Of a stretch of 64,000 bases of DNA, positions 1 to 9,061 are shown piece after piece. How positions within the stretch are numbered: position 1 is the first letter of the stretch; every line of letters starts with the position of its first letter. Both the position numbers and the translations under genes were made by a program. Below the pieces are notes generated by a model. The model saw only the letters and a list, made by a program, of their open reading frames with translations. It was not told where the DNA came from and searched no databases. The stretch comes from Spirosoma profusum (GTDB lineage: Bacteria > Bacteroidota > Bacteroidia > Cytophagales > Spirosomataceae): contig NZ_JACWZY010000001.1 of assembly GCF_014699005.1 (NCBI RefSeq), positions 558,001-622,000 on the forward strand, in the 5' to 3' direction.

Positions 1-279
1 CGTGCTGCTTGGGTAAAACTAAACGGAACCATTAACGGCGAAGCACTGACCCTGGTTTTGTCAGATGATCCGAAGAATCCGGGCTATCCAACGTACTGGC
101 ACGCACGTGGCTACGGATTGTTTGCTGCTAACCCGCTGGCCCCTTCCGTATTTAGTAACAACAAGGAAAAACCAATGAATTTTACGCTTCAGCCCGGTAA
201 GGACGTTACGTTCCATTATCGGCTCCTGATTCAGTCGGGCAACGTTTCAGATGCTGCACTTACTACATTGATTAAGTAA
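1..279 (+). CDS. DUF6807 (PmoA-family) protein, C-terminal fragment
   Basis: The reading frame is open from the first base, so the gene starts outside the window and only about 92 C-terminal residues are visible. The segment YPTYWHARGYGLFAANPL followed by a strand-rich stretch with FTLQPGKDVTF matches the conserved C-terminal block of the DUF6807 or PmoA-like family. These are beta-sandwich proteins common in Bacteroidota and Planctomycetota, often secreted and found near sugar oxidoreductases. Their biochemical role is not firmly known. A strong terminator follows at 305-358. The family call rests on motif recognition. Confidence 0.8.
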   Translation, partial: RAAWVKLNGTINGEALTLVLSDDPKNPGYPTYWHARGYGLFAANPLAPSVFSNNKEKPMNFTLQPGKDVTFHYRLLIQSGNVSDAALTTLIK

Positions 280-304
280 CTGACTGATAATTAAGTTAAT
301 ATTT

Positions 305-358
305 ATACGAGCCTACGCGGGGTTTTTACCTATTTGCGTAGGCTCGTATGTTTTTTTA
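305..358 (+). terminator. Intrinsic terminator after the DUF6807 gene
   Basis: A perfect 14-bp stem pairs 305-318 with 336-349, around a 17-nt loop, and is followed by a run of T. It lies 25 bases after the stop codon at 279. Confidence 0.9.
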
Positions 359-646
359 TGACTTGTAGGCAGTATATTAGCTACTTCGTACGTAGCGCTT
401 AAAGGCACCGGACTGATTTTATGATCCTCTTTTAGTTGACCAAAAATAAAACTATACGTCAAAAGAAGATAGGTAACAGGTCTGCTTTAGCAAAAATGCG
501 CTTTAGTCAACTAATAAGGTTTCAAGTAACTAACTCCCATTCTTGATAATAGAATTAAGTTGAAAAATAGTAACAATAAGGCTTCATTTTTTTGGCATGT
601 TATTTGTGAGACGGCTTTATTAGTGCATCTAAACGCACTAGTGCTT
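359..646. other. Non-coding spacer upstream of the secreted protein gene
   Basis: This AT-rich stretch separates a terminator from the likely start at 647. I see no exact TAnnTTTG promoter, no RNA gene and no convincing ORF. An in-frame TTG at 560 would extend the following gene by 29 residues, but the signal peptide fits better with the ATG at 647. Confidence 0.5.
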
Positions 647-2212
647 ATGCCTTATTTCCCATATCGTAAACAATTTTCTCGGTTTGGTGCCATTGTGATT
701 GCCCTGATGATGGTGCAGGAAATAATGATTGCTCAGCCCAGATTCTCTACTAACCCCCGTAATATTTCACCTGCCGCCCGCCAGGGTGCGCCGACCGATG
801 AAACCACTATTGAAAATGGGCAGATTAAGGTTGGAGTTAGTACGGCATACGGTGGTTCTATTACGTACATGGCTTTTCTCGACAGTAAAGGAGGAAAGGT
901 GCAAACGACCAATATGGTTAATAATCCAGACCTCGGTCGTCAGATACAGATTGCCATTTATGGAGGCCCTAAAGATTATTCTAAAAATGGAGATCCAGGA
1001 TGGGTGGGCTTAGGCTGGAATCCGATACAGGCAGGCGATGTTTACGGCAACCCTTCGCAGGTGGTTTCAATTCAGAAGCAATCGAACCAGATTTACGTTA
1101 AAACTATACCCAAACAATTTGCCTATAATAACGAGCCTGGAGAAAGTACCATTGAGCATTGGATTCGGCTGGAAGGTAACGTAATAAAGGTTCATGCCAA
1201 GGTGGTTCTGTCACGTACTGATAAAACACAGTATGCGGCCAGGCAGCAGGAAATGCCTTGTATGTATCTGAATTCAGACTATAAGACAACGTGGTATTAC
1301 AAAGGTAATACCCCGTTTACCAATGCCCCTCTTGATGCTTTAAAGCCTACATTTCCAAATAATTACGTATACGGAGAGGCATCTCCAACAGAACCCTGGA
1401 TGGCTTCGGTGAATGATAATGGATATGGCGTCGGCCTGTACGTACCTAATAACTATGAGTGGAAATGGGGCTATTTTGGTGACTCAGGCAACAACTCTGA
1501 ATTCAGTACGTCGTCGTCATACGTAGCGGCTACTAATTTCGTTCTGCTCGATCATAACATCACCCACGAGTGGGATTATGAGTTTGTATTGGGGCACTAT
1601 AACGAGATTCGGCAGTACGTTTATACCCAGCCGCGCCCGACCTCCGGTCCAAATTATAAGTTCAGTTCAACTCGTAATGGCTGGTATTATTACACAGCTA
1701 GAGACAGCGGATGGCCTATTAACAATAAATTGCACATTCTCTTGGAAGATCCTGAGAATGATCATATTAAATCCCCCTATTTTTTCTGGAAAGGTCGTGA
1801 TACGCCAAAAATGTATATTCGGGGGGCTTTCAAGACGCAAAGCAGCAGCTTTAGATTAAGTTGGCGCCGGATAGAGGATAAGGTATTAGACCGTGACCCT
1901 AATCGGTATACGGAATTTCCAGTAATTAACGACGGTCAGATGCGGACCTATGTGGTTGACTTGAGTCAAAATTCGAACTGGTTGAATTATAACATCGGCC
2001 AACTAGAATTACGTTCTGTATCGACAGCAAAAGGCCCTGACGACTGGGTTGAACTTGAATGGATTGCCCAAAGCGCTAACGGGCCAAGCGATACACCTGA
2101 TGTAAAACCGCCTGATCCACCAGATCCAAACCCACCGCTTGTTTGTCAGCCGGGTTGTATTCCCATCGTGGTGAAGAAAACCCGATATATTATGGCAAAT
2201 CGGAAGCGTTAA
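647..2212 (+). CDS. Secreted protein of unknown function, beta-rich
   Basis: I do not recognise this 521-residue family. The ATG at 647 is chosen because it opens a signal peptide: basic YRKQFSR, then GAIVIALMMVQ, ending near AQP. An in-frame TTG at 560 is an alternative. The body is rich in Tyr, Trp, Asn and Gly, as in beta-sandwich carbohydrate-active proteins, and the region around residues 50-330 could be a mutarotase-like sandwich (a guess). The C-terminus has a proline linker (PPDPPDPNPP) and a short tail with CQPGCIPIVV and basic residues. That tail is unlike a classical T9SS sorting domain but could be an anchoring signal. A hairpin terminator follows. Confidence 0.75.
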   Translation: MPYFPYRKQFSRFGAIVIALMMVQEIMIAQPRFSTNPRNISPAARQGAPTDETTIENGQIKVGVSTAYGGSITYMAFLDSKGGKVQTTNMVNNPDLGRQIQIAIYGGPKDYSKNGDPGWVGLGWNPIQAGDVYGNPSQVVSIQKQSNQIYVKTIPKQFAYNNEPGESTIEHWIRLEGNVIKVHAKVVLSRTDKTQYAARQQEMPCMYLNSDYKTTWYYKGNTPFTNAPLDALKPTFPNNYVYGEASPTEPWMASVNDNGYGVGLYVPNNYEWKWGYFGDSGNNSEFSTSSSYVAATNFVLLDHNITHEWDYEFVLGHYNEIRQYVYTQPRPTSGPNYKFSSTRNGWYYYTARDSGWPINNKLHILLEDPENDHIKSPYFFWKGRDTPKMYIRGAFKTQSSSFRLSWRRIEDKVLDRDPNRYTEFPVINDGQMRTYVVDLSQNSNWLNYNIGQLELRSVSTAKGPDDWVELEWIAQSANGPSDTPDVKPPDPPDPNPPLVCQPGCIPIVVKKTRYIMANRKR

Positions 2213-2224
2213 AGCCGGCTATTA

Positions 2225-2264
2225 CAAAAAAAGAGACATGATACGTATCATGTCTCTTTTTTTG
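2225..2264. terminator. 40-bp perfect palindrome, likely bidirectional terminator
   Basis: The 40 bases are exactly self-complementary. They have A-rich and T-rich ends, GAGACATG/CATGTCTC inner arms and GATACGTATC at the centre. It sits between convergent genes ending at 2212 and 2334, so it can terminate both. The centre is also the extended form of the TACGT word enriched in this window. Confidence 0.85.
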
Positions 2265-2333
2265 TGTGATGATAAATAAGCTATCCGGCGTAAGCTGAAT
2301 TTTTGGCCTTCCTGACTTTGACGACAGCGTCTG

Positions 2334-2723
2334 TTAATTCAAATGAAGTAACCCTGACCGATAAACGCGCCCCTGAAGTGATGCCATCCAGGAGCGTAAC
2401 GAATCATTTTCGGTAGTGGCGCGGTTAAGTTCGGTATCGATTTGACGTAGCAGAAAAAATAACTGATGTATGTGCATCCATTGGTTGGATAATCGGTTGC
2501 TGGAAACGGGAGGCTGCTGACGGGCCTCCTGCGTGAGCTGGCGCAGACTCATTTTGAGGTGGTAACGTAGCATAATCAGCCGTCCTGCCATCGGAAGATC
2601 TCCGGGCTTCCGTTCCATATGCGATATACTTTTGGCTAATACGTTGTTACGTTGCTGAAGTTGATCTGAGACAATCATCCAGGCATGTTCAGCCTGTAGC
2701 GATTCGTAAGAGATTGTTTGCAT
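2334..2723 (-). CDS. Small hypothetical helical protein
   Basis: A predicted 129-residue cytoplasmic protein starting at MQTISYESLQ. The frame is open 17 codons further upstream, but the extra residues look like translated leader. The sequence is rich in Gln, Leu, Arg and His with amphipathic helix character, and has no signal peptide, membrane segment or enzyme motif. I do not recognise the family. It stands alone between convergent and divergent neighbours and shares the palindromic terminator at 2225-2264. Confidence 0.6.
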   Translation of the reverse strand: MQTISYESLQAEHAWMIVSDQLQQRNNVLAKSISHMERKPGDLPMAGRLIMLRYHLKMSLRQLTQEARQQPPVSSNRLSNQWMHIHQLFFLLRQIDTELNRATTENDSLRSWMASLQGRVYRSGLLHLN

Positions 2724-3051
2724 GGTGGCTAGTACAATACGGTTTGCAAACAAATATACCCAAAAGAACCACATAAAAAAGCGGTTGACAGCCTGTTTTG
2801 AAAAATTATTGTTGGGTAATTAATTGGTTCGCCAACTAATCAGTAGGTTCAGTAGATTTTGGCCTAAAATTGTCGAAACGTAGTAAAGAGTTTACTATAA
2901 GATTCCGTTAAGCAGATTATGTTATCAATAGCTGGTTATAATGGTAACCTTCGGAATGGAAGCCAATTATTCTACATGTGAACAATGTATCGGAAGATTT
3001 GAAGTTTAAATTTTTACATCGAACTTCAAACCTTGAATCCAAAACTTGCTC
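2724..3051. other. Divergent intergenic region
   Basis: This holds the promoters of the small hypothetical gene (minus) and the DJ-1/PfpI gene (plus). It is AT-rich. A small hairpin TTGG-TTCG-CCAA lies at 2824-2835, and TAGATTTTG at about 2853 resembles a -7 box with one extra base. I see no RNA gene or ORF. Confidence 0.4.
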
Positions 3052-3744
3052 ATGGACCCTATTTATCGTGCGCTAATCGTTTGCACAAATCACACTGATT
3101 ATCCGGGTAAATCTCAGAAAACGGGCCTATGGTTAAGTGAGGCTACTCATTTTTATGATGAAATAGCCGATAGGAATCTTCCTTACGATGTTGCTAGTCC
3201 ACTAGGTGGTTCGATACCAATTGACGAACGTAGCATCGATAGACGCGATACAATTAACGAAAAGTGGTATAATAATCCTGAGTTCCGTGCGAAACTGGAT
3301 AATTCGTTACGTTTGGATACTGTCGATCCAACAAAATACCAGATCGTTTACCTGACAGGTGGCCACGGCACCATGTGGGATTTTCCGGATAACAAAGACC
3401 TTCAATCTATTGTCCGACAGATTTATGAAAATGGCGGTATGGTTTCCGCCGTGTGTCATGGTGTGAGTGGCCTGCTGAACGTTACGTTATCAGACGGGGC
3501 GCCACTCATTGCCGACCGACAGCTAACGGGTTTCTCCAACATGGAAGAGAAACTGGTTCGGCTGGATACAGAGGTGCCGTTTCTGCTTGAAGATGCGTTA
3601 CGTGAGCGAAAAGCACTCTACAGCAAAAATTTAATCCCGTTTCTGCCTTACATCGAAGTCGATGAGAGAATGGTAACTGGACAAAACCCCCTGTCGGCCA
3701 GGAAGGTAGCCCGAAAAATTCTTGAAGAAATGTATGAGAAGTAA
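3052..3744 (+). CDS. DJ-1/PfpI (Hsp31-like) class I glutamine amidotransferase-fold protein
   Basis: A 230-residue cytoplasmic protein of the DJ-1/ThiJ/PfpI superfamily, in the larger Hsp31-like branch that includes glyoxalase III and protein deglycase-like enzymes. The nucleophile elbow is AVCHG with Cys135 followed by His136. Glu30 in WLSEATHFYDE and the GGHGTMWDF loop near 103-111 complete the expected pocket. The ATG at 3052 is preferred to an in-frame TTG two codons upstream. The gene is monocistronic and is followed by a GTCATTAGTCG inverted repeat. The exact substrate (methylglyoxal or other) cannot be told from sequence. Confidence 0.88.
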   Translation: MDPIYRALIVCTNHTDYPGKSQKTGLWLSEATHFYDEIADRNLPYDVASPLGGSIPIDERSIDRRDTINEKWYNNPEFRAKLDNSLRLDTVDPTKYQIVYLTGGHGTMWDFPDNKDLQSIVRQIYENGGMVSAVCHGVSGLLNVTLSDGAPLIADRQLTGFSNMEEKLVRLDTEVPFLLEDALRERKALYSKNLIPFLPYIEVDERMVTGQNPLSARKVARKILEEMYEK

Positions 3745-3769
3745 GAATGATGGAAATAGGTCCTAAGTT

Positions 3770-3836
3770 GTCATTAGTCGACATACATATTGATACTTGG
3801 TTATCAGCGGTAAACCAATAAATGGCGACTAATGAC
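3770..3836. repeat. Inverted repeat between convergent genes
   Basis: Arms GTCATTAGTCG (3770-3780) and CGACTAATGAC (3826-3836) are exact complements 45 bases apart, between the convergent 3' ends of the DJ-1/PfpI gene and rfbC. The words resemble those in the repeat at 55938-55977. Confidence 0.75.
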
Positions 3837-3843
3837 GAGCTAT

Positions 3844-4389
3844 TTAAACAACAGCCTCTGGAAATACTTCCCGAAGTGACTTCAGTTCCTGATCTTTTGC
3901 AGACACAATTGGGTCGTTAACACCCCAGTCGATATTCAGGTCTGGATCGTTCCAGATGATGCCCGACTCAGAAGCTTTGTTGTACACGTTGGTGCATTTG
4001 TAACTGAAAATGCTGTCTTCCAGGGCAACGAAACCATGCGCGAAGCCTTCAGGAATATAAGCCATATTGGCCAGTTTCGCATCGAGTAGAAACGTTTCGT
4101 ATTGCCCAAAAGTAGGGGAGTCGGGGCGTAGATCGACGGCGATATCCAGTACCTGTCCGGTAATTACACGTACTAATTTGCCCTGAGCAAAGGGTTCGGT
4201 CTGCATATGTAATCCACGCAGAACACCTTTGACGGAAAATGACTGATTGTCCTGGACGAAATCCATCGGCAACCCCAGCGAAGCAAAAAGCGGCTTGTTG
4301 TACGATTCGAAAAAATGACCGCGCTCATCTTCAAATACTCTCGGAATCAGTTCAATAAGGCCCTCAATCGCTGTCTGGCGCACTTGCAT
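3844..4389 (-). CDS. rfbC: dTDP-4-dehydrorhamnose 3,5-epimerase
   Basis: RmlC/RfbC converts dTDP-4-keto-6-deoxyglucose to dTDP-4-keto-rhamnose in dTDP-L-rhamnose synthesis for surface polysaccharide. At 181 residues it is family length. Diagnostic features are VFEDERGHFFESYN near 19-31, GVLRGLHMQ with the catalytic-base His61, the AVDLR strand and the YKCTNVYNK segment. The cupin fold needs no cofactor. The other rml genes are not in the window, so this copy is isolated. It diverges from pyrF, with both promoters in 4390-4501. Confidence 0.95.
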   Translation of the reverse strand: MQVRQTAIEGLIELIPRVFEDERGHFFESYNKPLFASLGLPMDFVQDNQSFSVKGVLRGLHMQTEPFAQGKLVRVITGQVLDIAVDLRPDSPTFGQYETFLLDAKLANMAYIPEGFAHGFVALEDSIFSYKCTNVYNKASESGIIWNDPDLNIDWGVNDPIVSAKDQELKSLREVFPEAVV

Positions 4390-4456
4390 AAAAATAGTGG
4401 CTATGTATTCTGAGTTGGTTTTCTGGACAAATTTATGAAACCGCCGTCGTAAGTTG

Positions 4457-4464
4457 TACTTTTG
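4457..4464 (+). promoter_or_regulatory. Candidate Bacteroidota -7 box for pyrF
   Basis: TACTTTTG fits TAnnTTTG and lies 45 bases before the ATG at 4502. I see no clear -33 TTTG at the usual distance, so support is moderate. Confidence 0.45.
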
Positions 4465-4501
4465 ATGGGCATCATTTTAGTTTATGGTGCCGAGAGATGG
4501 C

Positions 4502-5332
4502 ATGACGTATTCAGAATTGAGTGAGCAGATAGTTCAAAAACAGTCGTATTTGTGTGTTGGCCTCGACACCGACCCCCGCAAAATTCCTAAATATCTGCTC
4601 ACTGAACCCGACCCGGTTTTTACGTTTAACAAAGCCATTATCGACGCCACGGCTGAATTTGCGGTAGCTTACAAACCGAATATAGCGTTCTACGAAGCCC
4701 AGGGGCCGCGTGGCTGGGAAAGTCTGCAAAAAACGCTGGATTACATTCCGGATGCCTGTTTTTCCATAGCCGACGCCAAACGGGGCGATATTGGCAATAC
4801 GTCGGATTTGTACGCGCGGACCTTTTTCGATGCAGAGGCAGCCGGTTTATCCTTCGATTCTATTACGGTTGCGCCTTATATGGGTCATGATTCGGTAATG
4901 CCTTTTCTGGCTTATGATGGTAAATGGGTTATTCTACTTGCCTTAACTTCTAACGTTGGTAGTGCTGATTTTCAACGCCAATCCATCGGCGAACAGGAGC
5001 TTTTCGAAAAAGTGATAGAAACAGCGCAAACATGGGCAGGCCCGGATCGGCTGATGTTTGTAGTTGGAGCGACGCAGGCCGATGAATTGAGCCGTATCAG
5101 AGAAATAGCTCCCGATAATTTTCTGCTGGTGCCTGGGGTAGGGGCGCAGGGAGGTAGCCTGGAGGACGTATCACGTCGAGGACTGACGGCGGCTGGCGGA
5201 TTACTGGTTAATGCATCAAGAAGCATTCTATACGCTTCTGACGGAACGGACTTCGCCGACAAGGCCCGACACGAAGCAAAAATCCTACAACGAGAAATGG
5301 CTCAATATTTGGCTGACTACCAGAAAAAGTAA
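4502..5332 (+). CDS. pyrF: Orotidine 5'-phosphate decarboxylase, type 2
   Basis: Catalyses the last step of UMP synthesis, decarboxylating OMP. The 276-residue protein has the long-form (type 2) architecture: LCVGLDTD near 17-24, [20 protein letters not shown] near 57-75 and the catalytic [14 protein letters not shown] block with Asp91, Lys93 and Asp96. VPGVGAQGG near the C-terminus binds phosphate. The ATG at 4502 is chosen because [10 protein letters not shown] aligns with the normal N-terminus. An upstream ATG at 4484 would add six residues. It is transcribed alone, divergent from rfbC. Confidence 0.95.
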   Translation: MTYSELSEQIVQKQSYLCVGLDTDPRKIPKYLLTEPDPVFTFNKAIIDATAEFAVAYKPNIAFYEAQGPRGWESLQKTLDYIPDACFSIADAKRGDIGNTSDLYARTFFDAEAAGLSFDSITVAPYMGHDSVMPFLAYDGKWVILLALTSNVGSADFQRQSIGEQELFEKVIETAQTWAGPDRLMFVVGATQADELSRIREIAPDNFLLVPGVGAQGGSLEDVSRRGLTAAGGLLVNASRSILYASDGTDFADKARHEAKILQREMAQYLADYQKK

Positions 5333-5465
5333 CAATCTGGGTATCTATGTGCATTTTAATGCGTCCGTTCTGATTATAGATCAGTTAAGGTTTCGAAAAG
5401 AATTAAAGAAGCAGTGCTTTGCCATTTTGAAAGAATTTTAGTGCATTCTTTCCTGCGAGTGATGA

Positions 5466-5504
5466 TACTTTAAGGTTCTTCCTTCGTCAGAATGACAAAA
5501 TCGC
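5466..5504. repeat. Diverged solo copy of an intergenic repeat
   Basis: The stretch from TACTTTAAGG through ATGACAAAATCGCT closely resembles the right arm of the inverted repeat at 52962-53051 (TACTTTAAGATG to ATGACAAAACCGCT). I do not find a good second arm here. It lies between pyrF and the DUF2851 gene. Confidence 0.55.
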
Positions 5505-5534
5505 TCATTCGCTACGTTTACCGATACCCGCGCT

Positions 5535-6830
5535 GTGCCCGAATCATTACTGTATTTCATCTGGCAGTTTCAATACTTCACAAAAACCGAATTACTTACT
5601 ATCGATGGCGAATCGGTACAGGTGCTACACCCCGGATTCCAGAATCATAACGCTGGCCCTGATTTTACGCACGCCCGCTTGCTTATCAACGACGTCGAAT
5701 GGGTGGGTAACGTGGAAATGCATACGCGCACGTCGGACTGGCTGGCTCATGGGCACCAGCATGACCGTGCATACGATAATGTCATTCTGCACGTAGTATG
5801 GCAGGACGATAGTGCCGAAAAAGGGAGTTTGGTGAAACGTACGAACGGAACAGCGTTACCTACGCTTGAGTTATATCTGCGCACTGAGCCATCATTACTT
5901 TCGCGCTATCAGCTTTTTATTGATTCTCAGGAAGCAATACCGTGCGCAAATCTGTTTCGCTCGGTGTCGCCCTTGCGTGTTACGTCAATGCTTGATAAAG
6001 CCATGATGCAACGACTTGAACGTAAAGCAACAGCTGTTCTGGCTATTAATGAGCAAACGAACGGTGACTGGGAGGAAACAACGTATCGACTGTTAGCCAC
6101 AAGCATGGGATTTCGCATAAATGGTGAACCAATGGCACAGTTAAGTCGAGCTGTATCACTCAAGGCAATACGTAAACACCGCGATGTTTTGCCGCAGGTT
6201 GAGGCCATGCTTTTTGGGACGGCAGGATTATTAGGTGATGATGAAACAGACGAATACGTAGCATTACTACGTCGGGAATACCAATTCCTGTCTGCTAAAT
6301 ATGATTTGTCTGGCCAGCAGTTAGAAACACATAGCTGGAAATGGGGTCGGTTACGTCCGGCAAACTTCCCGACACTACGTATCGCTCAACTGGCTCGGTT
6401 ACTAACGTATCATACCAGTTTGTTCTCGCTTTTTATCGAAACCAGCGACGTTGCTACGTTGCTCAATGGACTTCAGATTAAGCCATCAACATACTGGCAG
6501 TCGCATTATCGGTTCGGGAAATTGGCGGAGAGAACAGTTGCTACGTTGGGAGAGCAGTCAGCCGCAGCTATTGTTATAAATGCAGTGGCTCCTTTATTGG
6601 CTGCTTATGCACAGCATCGGGGAGAACCCGCTTATATTGATCGGGCCATTAATCTGCTGGAGCAACTACCGGCAGAAAAAAACCACCTGACCGAAGCCTG
6701 GAACGAACTCGGACTGAGCGTACGTACAGCTTTTGATTCGCAGGCGGCTATTGAACTGTATAATGAGTTTTGCTCCGTCAAAAAATGTCTGAGTTGCCAG
6801 ATCGGAGCAGCGCTTATTAAAAATGTATGA
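5535..6830 (+). CDS. DUF2851 family protein
   Basis: A 431-residue cytoplasmic protein of the Bacteroidota-specific family DUF2851. Recognition rests on the N-terminal block with ESLLYFIWQFQYF, VLHPGFQNHNAGPDFTHARL and WVGNVEMHTRTSDWL (about residues 4-80), and the terminal KKCLSCQIG region. Its molecular function is unknown. The start is GTG at 5535, since MPESLLYFIWQ is the conserved N-terminus and no ATG is nearby. The stop codon overlaps the left arm of a convergent inverted-repeat terminator. Confidence 0.9.
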   Translation: MPESLLYFIWQFQYFTKTELLTIDGESVQVLHPGFQNHNAGPDFTHARLLINDVEWVGNVEMHTRTSDWLAHGHQHDRAYDNVILHVVWQDDSAEKGSLVKRTNGTALPTLELYLRTEPSLLSRYQLFIDSQEAIPCANLFRSVSPLRVTSMLDKAMMQRLERKATAVLAINEQTNGDWEETTYRLLATSMGFRINGEPMAQLSRAVSLKAIRKHRDVLPQVEAMLFGTAGLLGDDETDEYVALLRREYQFLSAKYDLSGQQLETHSWKWGRLRPANFPTLRIAQLARLLTYHTSLFSLFIETSDVATLLNGLQIKPSTYWQSHYRFGKLAERTVATLGEQSAAAIVINAVAPLLAAYAQHRGEPAYIDRAINLLEQLPAEKNHLTEAWNELGLSVRTAFDSQAAIELYNEFCSVKKCLSCQIGAALIKNV

Positions 6831-6886
6831 AGTAGGGTGTATGATGCATTAAATAAGCCGAAAAATACATCATACATCCTACTTCA
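6828..6886. terminator. Inverted repeat acting as bidirectional terminator
   Basis: Two 19-base arms, 6828-6846 and 6868-6886, are complementary apart from one G-T type mismatch. They separate the convergent 3' ends of the DUF2851 and oxidoreductase genes. The left arm includes the TGA of the DUF2851 gene, and the right side runs into an A-rich tract (T-rich for the minus strand). Confidence 0.8.
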
Positions 6887-6897
6887 CACAAAAAAAC

Positions 6898-8223
6898 CTA
6901 ACTCACAATCACGTCCTGCTTCGTTGCGTCCCAAGTTACGCGCTTGCCAGTATGAAGCGCCATTGTCGCCATGATGTTGGCAACGGAGTGATTGAAACCG
7001 ACGCGGGCAGGAGCATTTGGCTCCTTGCGACTGCGAACGCACTCCATCCAGTTCAGCATATGCAGTGAGGTCATGGGATCACCACCAGTATTGGCCGATG
7101 TTTCCATTTTAGCGGCTTCACCAAGCGACATGGTGGGCAGAAGATTTGCCTGCATATTCATATCTTTGGCGTATTTTGCTTCCAGCCCACCCTCTGGTGA
7201 AATCTTGTTGGTATCAAGATTAATCATGCCTCCGTTTGAGTAATAATATTCTTTTACACCACCCGCTTCGTTATTCATTCGTGACGAATAAAGAACCTGG
7301 AAACCTTTGGTTTTGTCGTTATCCGGACCGTAATCAAATACGGCGGTGAACGTATCGGCGTTGGTACGTCCATCTTTCCAACTGTAGATACCTCCATTGG
7401 CAACTACCGAACGTGGGTGATCTAAACCGCTGAACCAGTGTACTGTATCAATCTGGTGCGACATCCATTGTCCGGGAATGCCTGATGAGTAGGGATAAAA
7501 TAAACGGAACTCAAGATACTTGCGTGGGTCCCATTCTACTTTTGGGCGATTCATCAGATAGCGGGTCCAGTCGGTATCTTCTTTCTTGATTTCGGAAACG
7601 AGCTTCGCCCGACGCCAGCGACCCGGCTGATTTACATTCCAGGTCATTTCTACCATCGTAATGTCGCCGAATTTACCTGATCTGATAAAGTCGTTAGCTG
7701 CGTGGTAGTTAGGTGCCGAGCGCCGTTGCGAGCCAATCTGTACAATGCGCTTCGAATTCTCAACGGCTTTCAGCGTCTTACGAGCGTCATCAAGCGCTTC
7801 GGCGAAGGGTTTTTCGCAGTAAACATCGCGGCCGGATTCAACGGCTGCTGCGCAGTGAAGCGCATGCTGGAAATCGGCTGTGCTAATGATAACAGCATCT
7901 ACATCTTTACGATCGAGAAGTTCGTCGTTATTACGTGCCTTGAAGAACGAACTGTCGTTTAAGCCTTTGCCTTTCAGGAAAGCATCGGCCTCATCTCGAC
8001 GACGATTCCAGATGTCGGATACACCCACAAAGGCGAAATTCTGGGCTTTAGCGTGTTCGGCAAAGGCGGGGGCCAGCGACTGCCGGAAACGGTCTGAGAA
8101 ACCGATGATGCCGACCCGAACGCGTTCGTTTGAGCCGATAATACGTGCGTAGCTACTGGCAGAGAAGCTCATGCCGAGCCCCGCCAATGCTGATTTTTTT
8201 ATGAATTCGCGACGATTTTCCAT
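6898..8223 (-). CDS. Secreted Gfo/Idh/MocA family oxidoreductase
   Basis: A 441-residue NAD(P)-dependent sugar oxidoreductase with an exported leader: ENRREFIKKSALAGLGM resembles a twin-arginine type signal (RRxFIK). The Rossmann segment VRVGIIGFSDR follows at about 35-45, and the family EKPFAEALDDA block carries the catalytic-pocket lysine. C-terminal features (DYGPDN, GGMINLD, LHMLNWMECVRS) are typical of the periplasmic Bacteroidota branch. The start at 8223 is preferred over an ATG three codons upstream. It is the last gene of an isomerase-DUF1080-oxidoreductase set and probably oxidises or reduces the C3 position of a sugar; the substrate is inferred. Confidence 0.9.
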   Translation of the reverse strand: MENRREFIKKSALAGLGMSFSASSYARIIGSNERVRVGIIGFSDRFRQSLAPAFAEHAKAQNFAFVGVSDIWNRRRDEADAFLKGKGLNDSSFFKARNNDELLDRKDVDAVIISTADFQHALHCAAAVESGRDVYCEKPFAEALDDARKTLKAVENSKRIVQIGSQRRSAPNYHAANDFIRSGKFGDITMVEMTWNVNQPGRWRRAKLVSEIKKEDTDWTRYLMNRPKVEWDPRKYLEFRLFYPYSSGIPGQWMSHQIDTVHWFSGLDHPRSVVANGGIYSWKDGRTNADTFTAVFDYGPDNDKTKGFQVLYSSRMNNEAGGVKEYYYSNGGMINLDTNKISPEGGLEAKYAKDMNMQANLLPTMSLGEAAKMETSANTGGDPMTSLHMLNWMECVRSRKEPNAPARVGFNHSVANIMATMALHTGKRVTWDATKQDVIVS

Positions 8224-8308
8224 AATGTACAAATGTTAAGAAGCAGATGACAGATACAAATGAAAGGCGATTTTCTATAAAGTCTAACGCCTGATAATCA
8301 GTTTACTT

Positions 8309-9052
8309 TTAAAGAACTTTGATTTTCATGTTTCGAAAATACACTCGATTGCCGTGGTCCTGAAGCAAAATATGCCCTTTGGGTGCTTCGCCAAATCGCC
8401 CATTACTGTTATAGTCAGGAGCTTTGTACTTACTTAGGGCTACCAATTCCCGGAATTTCTCGCTTCCCCGCTCGTATTCAACCACTTTTGTGCCATTGAG
8501 CCAATGCTCAACATGTTGACCTTTCGAAATTACCCGTCCCGTGTTCCATTCGCCAATTGGGTTTGCCTTTTTGTTACTAGCCGGAATCAGATCATACAAT
8601 GAGCCAACGGTGCGATTGCCGTTACGTCCCATTTTTGCATCGGGATGTTTTTCATCGTCTAACACCTGAAATTCTAAGCCAAACGCTGATCCTTTTGGTT
8701 TAGGAGTTTGCTCGGCCACAAAATACTTCAGACCACTATTAGCGCCTTCGGTTAGTTTAAAATCAAACATGAGGTCGAAATTGCTATACTCGCCATCGGT
8801 AACAATATCACCAAAATTCGCGGATTCTTTCCCATCTGATTGTTGAATGGTCAGCGAGCCATCCGTTATGCTCCAGCCTTTTTCGGGAAACTTGTCTTTA
8901 TAAGCACCACGCCACCCATTGGTGGTTCTGCCATCGAAAAGCAGCTTCCAGCCGTCTTTCTTTTCCTGTGCAGTCAATGTATTAGGCGCTTGCGGGACTT
9001 CGGCAGCAATCAAGCTCAGAAGTACTAGCCCGGAAATTAATAATTGTTTCAT
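8309..9052 (-). CDS. DUF1080 (3-keto-disaccharide hydrolase-like) secreted protein
   Basis: A 247-residue exported protein of the DUF1080 family, a concanavalin-like beta sandwich. Members have been described as hydrolases or lyases acting on 3-keto-glycosides. The signal peptide is [20 protein letters not shown]. Family blocks are [15 protein letters not shown] (about 35-49), [15 protein letters not shown] and [15 protein letters not shown], plus the C-terminal [19 protein letters not shown] motif. It lies between the isomerase and oxidoreductase genes on the same strand, which supports a role in cleaving an oxidised glycoside in the periplasm. Confidence 0.92.
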   Translation of the reverse strand: MKQLLISGLVLLSLIAAEVPQAPNTLTAQEKKDGWKLLFDGRTTNGWRGAYKDKFPEKGWSITDGSLTIQQSDGKESANFGDIVTDGEYSNFDLMFDFKLTEGANSGLKYFVAEQTPKPKGSAFGLEFQVLDDEKHPDAKMGRNGNRTVGSLYDLIPASNKKANPIGEWNTGRVISKGQHVEHWLNGTKVVEYERGSEKFRELVALSKYKAPDYNSNGRFGEAPKGHILLQDHGNRVYFRNMKIKVL

Positions 9053-9061
9053 GATTAATGG

